From SVEL01 sp045123575 (GTDB taxonomy: Bacteria; Bacillota; Clostridia; Lachnospirales; Lachnospiraceae): a stretch of 64,000 nucleotides of DNA. Below are positions 45,098-54,641 of the stretch, piece after piece. The translations under genes were made by a program, and so were the position numbers. The notes beneath the pieces are model-generated. The model was not told the DNA's origin, ran no database searches, and saw only the letters and a list, made by a program, of their open reading frames with translations. Every line of letters begins with the position of its first letter. Position 1 is the stretch's first letter. The stretch spans positions 55,756 through 119,755 of the forward strand of contig JBGVKG010000015.1 of assembly GCA_045123575.1 (NCBI GenBank). Reading direction: 5' to 3'.

Positions 45098-45794
45098 ATT
45101 TAGCAAAACTGGTGCAGTTAGATATATTGGTCATCTTGACGTTATGAGATATTTTCAGAAGCTTAACAGACGTGCAGGTATAGATGTGAAATATACTACA
45201 GGTTTTTCACCTCATCAGGTTATGTCATTTGCAGCACCATTAGGCGTAGGTCTTGAAAGCTATGGTGAATACGTAGATATAGAGGTGAATTCAACATTGT
45301 CATCTGTTGAAGCTGTTAAGGCATTAAATGCTGCTTCTACATCAGGAATACAGGTTATAAGTTATGTAGAGTTGCCTGATGGTACAGCAAATGCTATGTC
45401 GTCTGTAGCAGCTGCAGACTATCGTGTACGCATTAAAGAAGCCTATTTACCAGCTTGTATTAAAGAATCTGAAGTACTTAAGAATCGTTTTGAAGAGTTT
45501 TTAAGTCAGAGTAGTATTGTAGTAGTAAAGACTACAAAAAAGTCAGAGCGAGAGGTTGATTTAAAACCACTTATATATAGCGCTAAGGTCGATGATAGTG
45601 GAACTATAAATATGCAGTTATGTACAGGAAGTGCTGAAAACCTAAAGCCTGAGCTTGTTATGGAGTCATTCTTTAGATACTTGGATTGTGAAATGAGTCA
45701 GTTTGCGCTGGATATATGCCGTATGGAAGTATATGGCAATAATGCAAACAACGAACTTATACCGCTTGAGGCTTTCGGACATAACATACTTTAA
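45081..45794 (+). CDS. TIGR03936/DUF2344 radical SAM-associated protein
   Basis: The 237 residues start KIRIKFSKTGAVRYIGHLDVMRYFQKL, the family's conserved opening, followed by YTTGFSPHQVMSFAAPLGVGLESYGEYVD. It is the obligate neighbour of the TIGR03960 radical SAM enzyme and may bind its substrate or partner RNA. I start at TTG 45081, since GGGAGGTG lies eight bases before it and the family begins at this point; other in-frame starts add 11 residues that overlap the previous gene and do not look native. The RNase E/G gene follows. Confidence 0.85.
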   Translation: MKIRIKFSKTGAVRYIGHLDVMRYFQKLNRRAGIDVKYTTGFSPHQVMSFAAPLGVGLESYGEYVDIEVNSTLSSVEAVKALNAASTSGIQVISYVELPDGTANAMSSVAAADYRVRIKEAYLPACIKESEVLKNRFEEFLSQSSIVVVKTTKKSEREVDLKPLIYSAKVDDSGTINMQLCTGSAENLKPELVMESFFRYLDCEMSQFALDICRMEVYGNNANNELIPLEAFGHNIL

Positions 45795-45802
45795 GTATAT
45801 AT

Positions 45803-47074
45803 ATGAAAGATATGGTGACAATGGATAAAAAAATTATCTTAACAAAATTGAATATAGATAAACTACAGCCAGCCACTATGTTTGCTGTATATGAGAACAA
45901 CAAAGCGTCAAAGGTGGAATTGTTTTATGAAGATGACAACTTTGTTATTGATAATATTTATGTAGCCCATGTAAATGATTTGGTAAAAAATATCAACGCA
46001 GCATTTGTTGAATACGCGCCTTCTAAAAAGGGTTATTTAGCCCTTGAGGGAAATGAAAATATATTCTTTACCAATAAGAAAAACACAAACAAGGTTTGTG
46101 AGGGTGATAATTTGCTTGTTCAGGTAAAAAAAGAACCTAAAGGAACAAAAGACGCAGTTGTGTCTACGCAGATTGAGTTTGCTAATCAATATATTGTACT
46201 TACCTATGGTAAACCGGGCATTGCTGTCTCGTCCAAGATAACAGATGAAGATAAGATAGCACAGTTAAGGAAACTTGGCGAAAGCTTTATGTCTACAATT
46301 GATTTTGATTCAAATATGTACCCTTTGTTTACAGAAGAAATATTTATGTCTATTCTTGAACGTACAGGTGTAATATTTAGAACTGATTGTCAAAATATAG
46401 CTGATATATCAACTATTAGAGAATATCTTTCAACAGAATTCAGTCAATGTTTATCAGTGTTTCATAAGGCAATGTCAAGTAAGGGTAAAACGCTTATTAA
46501 GGAAGCTACTAATCCGTTGATAAAACTAACAGAAGAAGCCTTAAAAAACAGTGGTTTAGAAGAAAGTAGTACCGAAATAATAACTGATGATAAAGACATA
46601 TATGATTTGTTGATTGCCCTTGGCTTTAAGGTTAGATGGTATCTGGATGAATTGTTGCCACTTTACAAACTTTATAGTGTTGAATCTGTACTTGATGAGA
46701 TAATATCTAGAAAAGTATGGCTTAAATCAGGTGGATATTTGATTATAGATTATACAGAAGCTATGACAGTTATAGATGTAAATACAGGTAAGTTCATACA
46801 AGGCAAGGACAGAAATAAAACAATACTTAAGATTAACATTGAAGCCGCAATAGAAGCTATGAGACAACTTAGACTTAGAAACATATCAGGTATAATAATT
46901 ATAGATTTCATAGATATGAAAGACGAGGAGTCAAAGCGTCTATTGATGAATTGCTTACGTACGGAAGCTGCAAAGGACGAGCTAAAAACATCTATTATAG
47001 ATATGACAAAACTTAACTTAGTTGAGATAACACGTAAGAAAACTAGAGATAAAGTTCAAGTAAGAAAGCGATAA
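45803..47074 (+). CDS. RNase E/G family ribonuclease, short form
   Basis: An S1-like RNA-binding domain is split around YVAHVNDLVKNINAAFVEYAPSKKGYL (about 50-77), followed by RNase H-like and DNase I-like domains. The two metal-binding Asp sites are AMTVIDVNTGKF near 325 and IIIIDFIDMKDEE near 370, matching Asp303 and Asp346 of E. coli RNase E. The 423-residue protein ends soon after (NLVEITRKKTRDKVQVRKR), without the CPxC zinc-link and small domain of RNase E/G, so it may not form the usual dimer of dimers. It probably acts in mRNA decay or rRNA processing. The ATG could be 45803 or 45821. Confidence 0.87.
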   Translation: MKDMVTMDKKIILTKLNIDKLQPATMFAVYENNKASKVELFYEDDNFVIDNIYVAHVNDLVKNINAAFVEYAPSKKGYLALEGNENIFFTNKKNTNKVCEGDNLLVQVKKEPKGTKDAVVSTQIEFANQYIVLTYGKPGIAVSSKITDEDKIAQLRKLGESFMSTIDFDSNMYPLFTEEIFMSILERTGVIFRTDCQNIADISTIREYLSTEFSQCLSVFHKAMSSKGKTLIKEATNPLIKLTEEALKNSGLEESSTEIITDDKDIYDLLIALGFKVRWYLDELLPLYKLYSVESVLDEIISRKVWLKSGGYLIIDYTEAMTVIDVNTGKFIQGKDRNKTILKINIEAAIEAMRQLRLRNISGIIIIDFIDMKDEESKRLLMNCLRTEAAKDELKTSIIDMTKLNLVEITRKKTRDKVQVRKR

Positions 47075-47095
47075 AATAAGATAAGGAGATATATT

Positions 47096-48859
47096 ATGAA
47101 TAAAAACGGAACTTGGTCCCTTAATGTATTATATAAGGGATTTGATGATCCAAAGCTTCAGAAAGATTTTGAGGCTCTTGAAAAAGTATGTGAAAGGATT
47201 ATTGAATTGTCAAATAATCTTTCTAAAGAGAACAGAGGACAGGTAATAGAGACAGGTTTAAAGCTTTTTGAAGAGTTTTCACTTCTAATTGCTGATATTT
47301 ATGGTTATGCGTCTTTAATGCAGACAGTTGATACAACAAATACTGAATGCAATAAGGTTATAGAGCGTGTTATTAAGCTTATGAACTCAACAACAGTTGC
47401 TGAAACATTGTTTAATGAATATATAGCTGCAACTGATGATTTAGAAACAGTTATTTCTGAAAATGATTTTCTTAAGGTGTATGAATATAAGCTTTTAAAC
47501 ATTAAAAAGGATTCAAAATATATTTTAGATGCCAAGGTAGAGGATGCATTAGCTAAAATGGATATGTGTGCAGGTAGTGCTTGGAGTGACCAGTGGCAGT
47601 ATATTACATCTACACTTAAGGTTGATTATGATGGTGAAACCACTACATTATCAGCCATAAGAAATATGGCATATGACAAGGATTCGAAAATAAGAAAGGC
47701 TGCGTATGACGCTGAAATTGCTAGTTATGAGAAGATAAAAGATGCCGCAGCTTATTCTTTGAATTCTATAAAAATGCAAACGCTTACAGAATGTCAGTTA
47801 AGAGGCTATGAAAGTCCACTTCAAAAAACCTTATATAATGCTAGAATGAAAAAGGAAACTTTAGATGCACTATTAAATGCTATGAAGGAGTATTTGCCTA
47901 AGTTTCATGAATATCTTAAAGCTAAGGCTAAGGCTCTTGGTATAAAAGGAAGTCTTCCATGGTATGATATGTTTGCACCTCTTGGAAGTATAGAAAAGAA
48001 ATATACAGTAGATGAAGCTAAAGAATATCTTATAAATATATTTAGTACATTTGATAAGGACTTAACAGATATGGTTCGCACAGCCTTTGAAGAAGACTGG
48101 ATTGACTTTTTCCCTAGAGAAGGTAAGGTTGGCGGTGCATTTTGTGCAGGATTAGAGGCTCATAAACAAAGTAGAGTGTTAGCTAATTTTGATGGCTCTT
48201 TTAATGATATTGTTACATTAGCCCATGAGCTTGGTCATGCTTTTCATAACCTTAATACACAAGATAATGCACCTATGAATCTTGAATATTCTATGCCAGT
48301 AGCCGAGACTGCATCTACATTCAATGAAAATGTTATTGTAAGTGGAGCAATAGCTGCAGCTACAGACAAAAATGAAAAACTTGCGCTTATAGAAAGTCAG
48401 CTCTCTGATACAACACAGATAATATGTGATATTTATTCACGTTATCTATTTGAAAATGCTGTATTTGAGGGACGTGAACAAGGCTTCATGGATGCGGAAG
48501 AGTTATGTAGCTTAATGCATAAAGCACAGGTTGAAGCATATGGTGATGGTATATTAGAAGAAACATTACATCCATATATGTGGGCTTGTAAAAGCCACTA
48601 TTATAGTGCAGGATTGTGCTTTTACAATTATCCATACGCTTTTGGAGGCTTATTTGCAAGAGGATTATATGCAAAGTATAAGACAGAAGGAGCTGCGTTT
48701 GTTCCAAAGTATAGAGAAATGTTAAAGAGTACACCTGTTATGGATGTGGAAGATGCTGCTTTAATAGTAGGTGTTGATCTTACAGACATAAACTTCTGGA
48801 GAAAGAGTCTTAAATCTTACGGCGAACAGATTGATGAATTTATAGCACTTGTAGGTTAA
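47096..48859 (+). CDS. pepF: M3-family oligoendopeptidase (PepF/PepB type)
   Basis: The 587-residue cytoplasmic zinc peptidase has the HEXXH motif in LAHELGHAFHNLN near residue 378, with the third ligand Glu further on in SMPVAETASTFNE near 400. The N-terminal helical half and GAFCAGLEAHKQSRVLANFDGSF near 340 fit PepF-type oligoendopeptidases, which cut short peptides inside the cell. AAGGAGA precedes the ATG. It is the last gene before a strong terminator. Confidence 0.92.
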   Translation: MNKNGTWSLNVLYKGFDDPKLQKDFEALEKVCERIIELSNNLSKENRGQVIETGLKLFEEFSLLIADIYGYASLMQTVDTTNTECNKVIERVIKLMNSTTVAETLFNEYIAATDDLETVISENDFLKVYEYKLLNIKKDSKYILDAKVEDALAKMDMCAGSAWSDQWQYITSTLKVDYDGETTTLSAIRNMAYDKDSKIRKAAYDAEIASYEKIKDAAAYSLNSIKMQTLTECQLRGYESPLQKTLYNARMKKETLDALLNAMKEYLPKFHEYLKAKAKALGIKGSLPWYDMFAPLGSIEKKYTVDEAKEYLINIFSTFDKDLTDMVRTAFEEDWIDFFPREGKVGGAFCAGLEAHKQSRVLANFDGSFNDIVTLAHELGHAFHNLNTQDNAPMNLEYSMPVAETASTFNENVIVSGAIAAATDKNEKLALIESQLSDTTQIICDIYSRYLFENAVFEGREQGFMDAEELCSLMHKAQVEAYGDGILEETLHPYMWACKSHYYSAGLCFYNYPYAFGGLFARGLYAKYKTEGAAFVPKYREMLKSTPVMDVEDAALIVGVDLTDINFWRKSLKSYGEQIDEFIALVG

Positions 48860-48877
48860 TAAAGTGTAAGATACATT

Positions 48878-48917
48878 AAAGATGATAATTATGCAAATGT
48901 GTAATTATCATCTTTTT
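48878..48917 (+). terminator. terminator after the M3 peptidase gene
   Basis: AAAGATGATAATTA (48878-48891) pairs perfectly with TAATTATCATCTTT (48902-48915), then runs into further T. Confidence 0.9.
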
Positions 48918-48941
48918 TTGTCATAATTATATCAATGACAT

Positions 48942-48950
48942 CATATATTA
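48942..48950 (+). promoter_or_regulatory. possible sporulation-type -10 element before dpaA
   Basis: CATATATTA fits the sigma-K -10 consensus CATA-N3-TA and starts 36 bases before the dpaA ATG. B. subtilis spoVF is under sigma-K. No AC dinucleotide lies at the expected -35 place (about 16 bases upstream); ATA triplets there could suit sigma-E. In AT-rich DNA such a match also arises by chance. Confidence 0.3.
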
Positions 48951-48977
48951 ATATGAACTTATCAGGAGGAGAATACA

Positions 48978-49895
48978 ATGAATGAACATATTTCTATAGG
49001 TGTTATAGCTACAGATATGAGACAGATATACATGGCGAAAATGCTATATCTTGAAGGTTACAAAGTAAGATTAGCTTATACAGAGGGATTGAATAGGGAA
49101 AAACTTAGTCGCATTATAGATGACAAAATATTAGTTTCACGAGATATAACTGATATTATAGAAACATCAGATATTATAGTTGGTCCTGTTCCTTTACAAA
49201 AATTAGGTGAATTTATTACTTTGCCAAGATTCGAAACTATAATAAGTAGCTTAAAAACTAGATTTGGTGATGACAGAACAAAGTTAAAGTTTGTTTATGG
49301 TGGTGTTATAGGTGAAGAATACGCTTCATTATTTGATAGTCTTAATATTAAATACATAGATTTTATGAAAATAGAGGAAATAGCTGTTTTTAATACAATA
49401 GCTACAGCAGAAGGTATTATAGCAGAAGCTATTATAAATAAGGATACTAATCTTCATGGAAGTGAATGTTTGGTTTTAGGATATGGTAAATGCGCTAAAA
49501 CTTTAGCAAATAAGCTAAAAGGAATAGGTGCAAATGTTACAGTTGCAGCCAGAAAGACAATGGATTTAACTACTGCATCAAGCCTTGGTAATTCTACTTT
49601 AAATATATCATCTTTAAAAAAACATATATATGGATTTGAGTATATATTTAACACAATACCCACACTGATATTGGATGAAAGAGTATTAAACCAGGTAAAT
49701 AGTAATGCACTTATACTTGATATTGCGTCAACACCAGGCGGTGTTGATAAGTTTGCCGCATCTAAACTTGGTTTAAAGGTTATACACTCACTAGGAATTC
49801 CTGGTAAATACGCGCCAGAATCAAGCGGATATGAACTTGCAAAATATTTAATTGAAAGTATAAAAAATATAAGTATACATAATGAAAATATGTAA
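48978..49895 (+). CDS. dpaA: dipicolinate synthase subunit A (DpaA/SpoVFA)
   Basis: DpaA with DpaB oxidises the lysine-pathway intermediate dihydrodipicolinate to dipicolinic acid in the mother cell; DPA then fills the spore core. The 305-residue protein has an N-terminal domain and a Rossmann domain with ECLVLGYGKCAKTLANKLKGI near 168, followed by NTIPTLILDE and LILDIASTPGGVDK near 245. Length is as in B. subtilis SpoVFA. AGGAGGAG precedes the ATG. Its presence says the organism can probably sporulate and uses the SpoVF route instead of EtfA. Confidence 0.92.
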   Translation: MNEHISIGVIATDMRQIYMAKMLYLEGYKVRLAYTEGLNREKLSRIIDDKILVSRDITDIIETSDIIVGPVPLQKLGEFITLPRFETIISSLKTRFGDDRTKLKFVYGGVIGEEYASLFDSLNIKYIDFMKIEEIAVFNTIATAEGIIAEAIINKDTNLHGSECLVLGYGKCAKTLANKLKGIGANVTVAARKTMDLTTASSLGNSTLNISSLKKHIYGFEYIFNTIPTLILDERVLNQVNSNALILDIASTPGGVDKFAASKLGLKVIHSLGIPGKYAPESSGYELAKYLIESIKNISIHNENM

Positions 49896-49979
49896 ACTAT
49901 TGTCGTTTTATTAAACTTTCACAAACTTTTATCTTCTGAATATTATAAAATATCAATTCTATTTCAGGAGATATGATTT

Positions 49980-50570
49980 ATGGATTTTAATAATATAAAA
50001 ATCGGAATGATATTTACAGGTTCATTCTGCACATATAGAAAGGCATTTATTGAATTAAGAAAGTTGGTTGCTGCTGGCGCAGATGTTTATCCTATTTTTT
50101 CAGAACGTGGTGCATCTATCGATACAAGATTTGGTGATTCAGCGGAATTTGTCAAGGAAGCGGAAGAGATTACAGGACATCCACCTATATTAACTATTGA
50201 GGATGCAGAGCCTATTGGACCAAAGGGTGACCTTGATATTATGATTATAGTGCCATGTACTGGAAATACTGCTGCAAAGTTAAGTAACGGAATAACAGAT
50301 AGCCCTGCACTTATGGCGGCGAAAGCACATCTTAGAAATGAGAAACCGCTAGTTATAGCTATTTCAACAAATGATGGTCTATCTATGAATCTAAAAAATA
50401 TAGGAATGCTTATGAATATGAAGCATATTTACTTTGTACCTTTTGGTCAAGATGATTATTGCAAAAAGTCCAATTCGTTAGTAGCACATATTGATATGCT
50501 ACAGGCTACTATAGAAAAAGCTTTGGCAGGAAAGCAGATACAACCTGTAGTAGTTAGTCCATTTATCTAA
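49980..50570 (+). CDS. dpaB: dipicolinate synthase subunit B (DpaB/SpoVFB)
   Basis: DpaB is the flavoprotein-like subunit of dipicolinate synthase. The 196 residues begin IKIGMIFTGSFCTYRKAFIELRKLV and show IMIIVPCTGNTAAKLSNGITDSPALMAAKAHLRNEKP near 85, the flavodoxin-like phosphate-binding site of this family. The 84-base gap to dpaA has no clear terminator or strong sigma-A promoter, so the two are likely one transcript. AGGAG lies nine bases before the ATG. asnB follows 11 bases later. Confidence 0.93.
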   Translation: MDFNNIKIGMIFTGSFCTYRKAFIELRKLVAAGADVYPIFSERGASIDTRFGDSAEFVKEAEEITGHPPILTIEDAEPIGPKGDLDIMIIVPCTGNTAAKLSNGITDSPALMAAKAHLRNEKPLVIAISTNDGLSMNLKNIGMLMNMKHIYFVPFGQDDYCKKSNSLVAHIDMLQATIEKALAGKQIQPVVVSPFI

Positions 50571-50581
50571 AGGAGAAATGT

Positions 50582-52450
50582 ATGTGTGGAATATCAGGTT
50601 TTTACAACCCCTATATGAATTTCCAAAAAGATGAGAGCTATTGGCGCCATGTAATAAAAAAAATGAATGTTTCAATCAATCATAGAGGGCCAGATGACGA
50701 AGGTATGTTTTTATCAAGAACATGCGGACTAGGTCATGTAAGATTATCAATAATTGATTTAGAAAATGGTCACCAGCCTATAGTTAAATCATGGGGAAGA
50801 CATAGAACGGTTGCTATAGTGTATAACGGCGAGATTTATAATATGAATACCCTTTCTAAAGAACTCTTAGAAGAGTGTAATGCCGATTCATCCATACCGC
50901 CTATTAGCTTTGAAACCAATAGTGATACCGAGGTTATTTTAAACGGATATATTGTTCATGGTATTGATTTTATTAAAAGATTAAATGGTATCTTTTCATT
51001 TGCCATATATGACAGTCTACATGGATTATATATCGCAAGAGATAGGGTCGGGGTAAAACCATTATTCTACACAGAAATTGGAAATGATATTATTTTTTCG
51101 TCAGAAATTAAGGGAATATTTGCCCATCCATTACCAAAACCTATAATAGATACCAACTCATTAAGAAGTGTATTTGGTTTGGGTCCGGCCAAACAACAAG
51201 GAAGAGGCGTTTTTAAAAATATAAGAGAAGTATTACCTGGACATTATCTAAAAATAACCAAAGACGGTGTAGATGATATAGTATATTGGCAATTAGAGAG
51301 TAAACCACATGTAGATAATATTAACGAAACCATCGAAAAAACAGCATATTTGGTTGAAGATTCCATTAAACTACAAATGCTTGCAGATACACCTATATGT
51401 TGTTTTTTGTCAGGTGGTATAGATTCTAGTATTGTAAGTGCGGTTTGTGCCAGAGAATTAGCTAAAAGAGGGCAGACTTTGGCAACATACAGCTTTGACT
51501 TTGAAGATAATAAGATTTATTTTAAATCAAATGATTTTCAACCTTCTGAAGATAGGCCGTATGCGGATATAATGAAGAATCATATAGGTTCTAATCATAT
51601 ATATTTAGAATGTCCTTACGAACAGTTACTTGATTATCTAGATGATACAGTTAAAGCGCGAGATTTGCCTTGTATGACAGATGTTGAAAGTTCACTTTTG
51701 TATTTTTGTGGTTTAGTTGCAAAAGACCATAAAGTTGTTTTGACCGGTGAATGTGCTGACGAAATATTTGGTGGATATCCATGGTTTCATAAGCCAGAAT
51801 TGTTATACTGTTCAACATTTCCTTGGTCTATGGACCTTACTCCTCGTACAATGTTATTGAAGGATGAAGTTAAAGAGGAGCTTAATATACCAAAATATGT
51901 AGAACAAGTATATGAGCAGAGTATAGCTGCTACGCCTAGACTTATAGGAGAAAACAACGAAGAAGCTGTGCGTAGAGAAGTGTCATACCTTAATCTTACA
52001 TGGTTTATGACTACATTGCTTGATAGAATGGATAGAACAAGTATGTATAGTGGTCTAGAAGCGAGAGTTCCTTTTGCAGACCATAGGATTGTTGAATACC
52101 TGTGGAATGTGCCTTGGGATATGAAATATCATAACAAAACAGTAAAGGGCTTGCTAAGAAGTGCCACTGACAGACTTAATATTTTGCCAAAAGAAGTTTT
52201 GTATAGAAGAAAAAGCCCATATCCAAAGACATATCATCCAGGCTATGAGAAATTACTAGGTAAACGTTTTATGGATGTTTTAAATTCTCCAAATGAGCCA
52301 ATTCATCAATTGATAGATAAAGATAAAGCTATAGGTTTTATTAATAGCGAGAAGGATTATGGTAAACCTTGGTATGGTCAGTTGATGGCAGGACCACAGC
52401 TTATTGCATATATGATTCAAGTGAATTATTGGATGAAAATGTGGACTTGA
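50582..52450 (+). CDS. asnB: glutamine-hydrolysing asparagine synthetase
   Basis: The 622 residues hold an N-terminal Ntn glutaminase domain with the catalytic Cys2 after Met1 (MCGISGFYNP, then RGPDDEG and GHVRLSIIDL). A synthetase domain follows, with the ATP pyrophosphatase loop FLSGGIDSSIV at about 278 and GECADEIFGGY at about 394. It makes asparagine from aspartate, glutamine and ATP. It directly follows dpaB. Some AsnB paralogues in spore formers act late in sporulation or amidate cell wall precursors, and co-location with dpaAB makes a developmental role worth considering. Confidence 0.92.
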   Translation: MCGISGFYNPYMNFQKDESYWRHVIKKMNVSINHRGPDDEGMFLSRTCGLGHVRLSIIDLENGHQPIVKSWGRHRTVAIVYNGEIYNMNTLSKELLEECNADSSIPPISFETNSDTEVILNGYIVHGIDFIKRLNGIFSFAIYDSLHGLYIARDRVGVKPLFYTEIGNDIIFSSEIKGIFAHPLPKPIIDTNSLRSVFGLGPAKQQGRGVFKNIREVLPGHYLKITKDGVDDIVYWQLESKPHVDNINETIEKTAYLVEDSIKLQMLADTPICCFLSGGIDSSIVSAVCARELAKRGQTLATYSFDFEDNKIYFKSNDFQPSEDRPYADIMKNHIGSNHIYLECPYEQLLDYLDDTVKARDLPCMTDVESSLLYFCGLVAKDHKVVLTGECADEIFGGYPWFHKPELLYCSTFPWSMDLTPRTMLLKDEVKEELNIPKYVEQVYEQSIAATPRLIGENNEEAVRREVSYLNLTWFMTTLLDRMDRTSMYSGLEARVPFADHRIVEYLWNVPWDMKYHNKTVKGLLRSATDRLNILPKEVLYRRKSPYPKTYHPGYEKLLGKRFMDVLNSPNEPIHQLIDKDKAIGFINSEKDYGKPWYGQLMAGPQLIAYMIQVNYWMKMWT

Positions 52451-52470
52451 TGTGCGTTTTGTAGTATAAT
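52442..52470 (+). promoter_or_regulatory. promoter for the HlyD-like / ylmE / sepF operon
   Basis: TGGACT (52442-52447) overlaps the asnB stop codon, and a perfect TATAAT (52465-52470) lies 17 bases further on, 40 bases before the TTG start. Confidence 0.5.
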
Positions 52471-52510
52471 GTATGATGGTTTTTAATTATTAGTTTACTA
52501 GGAGGCTACC

Positions 52511-53914
52511 TTGGCTGAAGATAGAAGAAACAGAAGAGTAGTTAAATATAGAAAGCGTTCTAATATTAACGTAGGTATGCTTATTTTTGCTGCAATATTT
52601 ATATATTTACTTATTTATACAGCGATGTTTTTATCTCGTGAGAAAATATCTGTATATGAAGTAGTGTATGGTGCAACAGCAGAATCTACCAACAAGTATT
52701 ACGATGGACTTATATTAAGAGAAGAAACTGTGTCTTACTCACCTAGTTCTGGATATCTAAATTGTTTTATCAGAGAAGGTGAGAAGACCGCAGTAGGTTC
52801 AACAGTTTATACTATTGATGAGAACGGTAAAGTATCAGAATTATTAAAGGATAAGCTGTCAGGGAGTGATACTTTGACAGATGAAAATTATGCCCAAATT
52901 AAACAAATGATTTCGGAATACTCACTTAAATATGATGATACTCGTTTTGAATCAGTATATGATTTTAAAATAGATATAGATTCAGCGTTAATGGAGTATG
53001 TCAATTACAATGCTATAAATGATATAATTTCATCAATGCCAGAGGAGAGTTTATCTCTATTTAATATGATAAAGGCCGAGAAATCTGGTATAGTTGCATA
53101 TTATACAGATGGTTATGAGGATGTTAATCCTGAAACTTTAGTAGCAAAGGATTTTGATAAAAGTGAATATAAAAAGACTTCATACAATTCCAACGATTTA
53201 GTTGCTGCAGGAAGTCCAATATATAAAACTGTAACAAATGAAACATGGGATATTATTATTCCTTTGTCAGATGATGATGTATCCAAGTATTTTACAAATC
53301 AGACCATAAAGATTAAATTTTTAGAGGATGGCATAACAACTGCAGGTGCATTTAAGATAATATATGTAGGCGGACAGGCTTATGGTCAAATTACGCTTGA
53401 TCGATATATGGTTAGGTATATTTCGCAGCGCTTTGTTCAAATTCAAATTGTCGAAAAGCAGATTGAAGGCTTGAAGATACCTAAAACAGCCCTTGTGAAC
53501 CTTGATTTTTATATTATACCTGAAAGATTTGCAACATATGGTGGAAATACAACGGACGTTGGATTCTTACAGGAGAAATATGATGAAGAAGGCAATGTTA
53601 CTGTTGAGTATATAAATCCTGCTATTTATGAATTTGTAGATGGTTATTATTACGTTAGTACAGAGGTATTTAATTCAGGAGACAATCTTGTACTTGAAGA
53701 TTATTCCGAAAAATATACTATAAGCGCAAAGCTTGGTCTTACTGGCGTGTATAATATTAATAATGGATACTGCGTATTTAGAGAAGTAAATATTCTTGCT
53801 GAGAGTAATGACTACTATATCGTTGAAAGTGGAACAAAATATGGTTTACTTGTATATGACCATATAGTTCTTGATAGCAAGACTGTTACTGAAAATCAAG
53901 TAGTATATCATTAA
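52511..53914 (+). CDS. HlyD-like membrane-anchored adaptor protein
   Basis: The 467-residue protein has a basic N-terminus (RRNRRVVKYRKR), one membrane helix (about 21-41) and a long extracytoplasmic part. The stretch from about 60 to 105 (GLILREETVSYSPSSGYLNCFIREGEKTAVG, described in parts) is a lipoyl/barrel-sandwich-like motif of HlyD-type adaptors, and the rest is beta-rich. No transporter gene is adjacent; instead ylmE and sepF follow. The start is TTG 52511 behind AGGAGG. A role at the division site or in envelope assembly is suggested only by context; drug efflux is less likely here. Confidence 0.7.
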   Translation: MAEDRRNRRVVKYRKRSNINVGMLIFAAIFIYLLIYTAMFLSREKISVYEVVYGATAESTNKYYDGLILREETVSYSPSSGYLNCFIREGEKTAVGSTVYTIDENGKVSELLKDKLSGSDTLTDENYAQIKQMISEYSLKYDDTRFESVYDFKIDIDSALMEYVNYNAINDIISSMPEESLSLFNMIKAEKSGIVAYYTDGYEDVNPETLVAKDFDKSEYKKTSYNSNDLVAAGSPIYKTVTNETWDIIIPLSDDDVSKYFTNQTIKIKFLEDGITTAGAFKIIYVGGQAYGQITLDRYMVRYISQRFVQIQIVEKQIEGLKIPKTALVNLDFYIIPERFATYGGNTTDVGFLQEKYDEEGNVTVEYINPAIYEFVDGYYYVSTEVFNSGDNLVLEDYSEKYTISAKLGLTGVYNINNGYCVFREVNILAESNDYYIVESGTKYGLLVYDHIVLDSKTVTENQVVYH

Positions 53915-53929
53915 ATGTAGGAGATATAT

Positions 53930-54622
53930 ATGTTAATAGATAATTATAATAATGTGCTAAATGAAATCCATACAGTCTGTGATAAGGTAGGGCGAAACAG
54001 AGAAGAAGTAACGCTTATTGCTGTTAGTAAAACTCATCCAGCAAGTGATATTATGGAATTGTATGAACAGGGAGTTAGACACTTTGGTGAAAATAAGGTG
54101 CAGGAGCTGGTAGACAAATATGAAGTCTTACCAAAGGATATTAAATGGCATCTTATAGGTCATTTACAGACAAATAAGGTTAAATACATAGTTGATAAGA
54201 TACATTTAATTCATTCAGTTGATTCTTTGAAACTTGCAGAACAGATTGAGAAAGAAGCAGCTAAGAAAAATGTACATGTAGATATATTAGTGCAGGTTAA
54301 TGTTGCAAATGAAGATAGCAAGTTTGGTTTAGATGCCTCTGAAACTATTGCTATGGTGACAGAAATCGCAAAGCTTCCACATATACATATCAAGGGATTA
54401 ATGACAATTGCGCCTTTTGTAGATGAAGGTGAAGAAAATCGGAAATATTTCAACGATTTAAAGCAATTATCGGTTGACATTAAGGGCAAAAACATTGATA
54501 ATGTAAGTATGGATTTTCTTTCAATGGGAATGAGTGGGGACTATCCAGTTGCCATAGAAGAGGGAGCTACTTTTGTAAGAGTAGGTACTAGCATTTTCGG
54601 CATAAGAGATTATAATAAATAG
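53930..54622 (+). CDS. ylmE: YggS/YlmE-family PLP-binding protein
   Basis: The 230 residues form a single PLP barrel domain. The lysine that binds PLP is in TLIAVSKTHPASDI at about residue 34; HFGENKVQELVDKYE, WHLIGHLQTNKVKYIV and DFLSMGMSGDYPVAIEEGATFVRVGTSIFG are all conserved. This family keeps PLP levels and amino acid balance but has no known enzymatic reaction. It sits next to sepF, as in many Firmicutes division clusters. Confidence 0.94.
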   Translation: MLIDNYNNVLNEIHTVCDKVGRNREEVTLIAVSKTHPASDIMELYEQGVRHFGENKVQELVDKYEVLPKDIKWHLIGHLQTNKVKYIVDKIHLIHSVDSLKLAEQIEKEAAKKNVHVDILVQVNVANEDSKFGLDASETIAMVTEIAKLPHIHIKGLMTIAPFVDEGEENRKYFNDLKQLSVDIKGKNIDNVSMDFLSMGMSGDYPVAIEEGATFVRVGTSIFGIRDYNK

Positions 54623-54641
54623 ATTACGGGAGATTGTTAAA

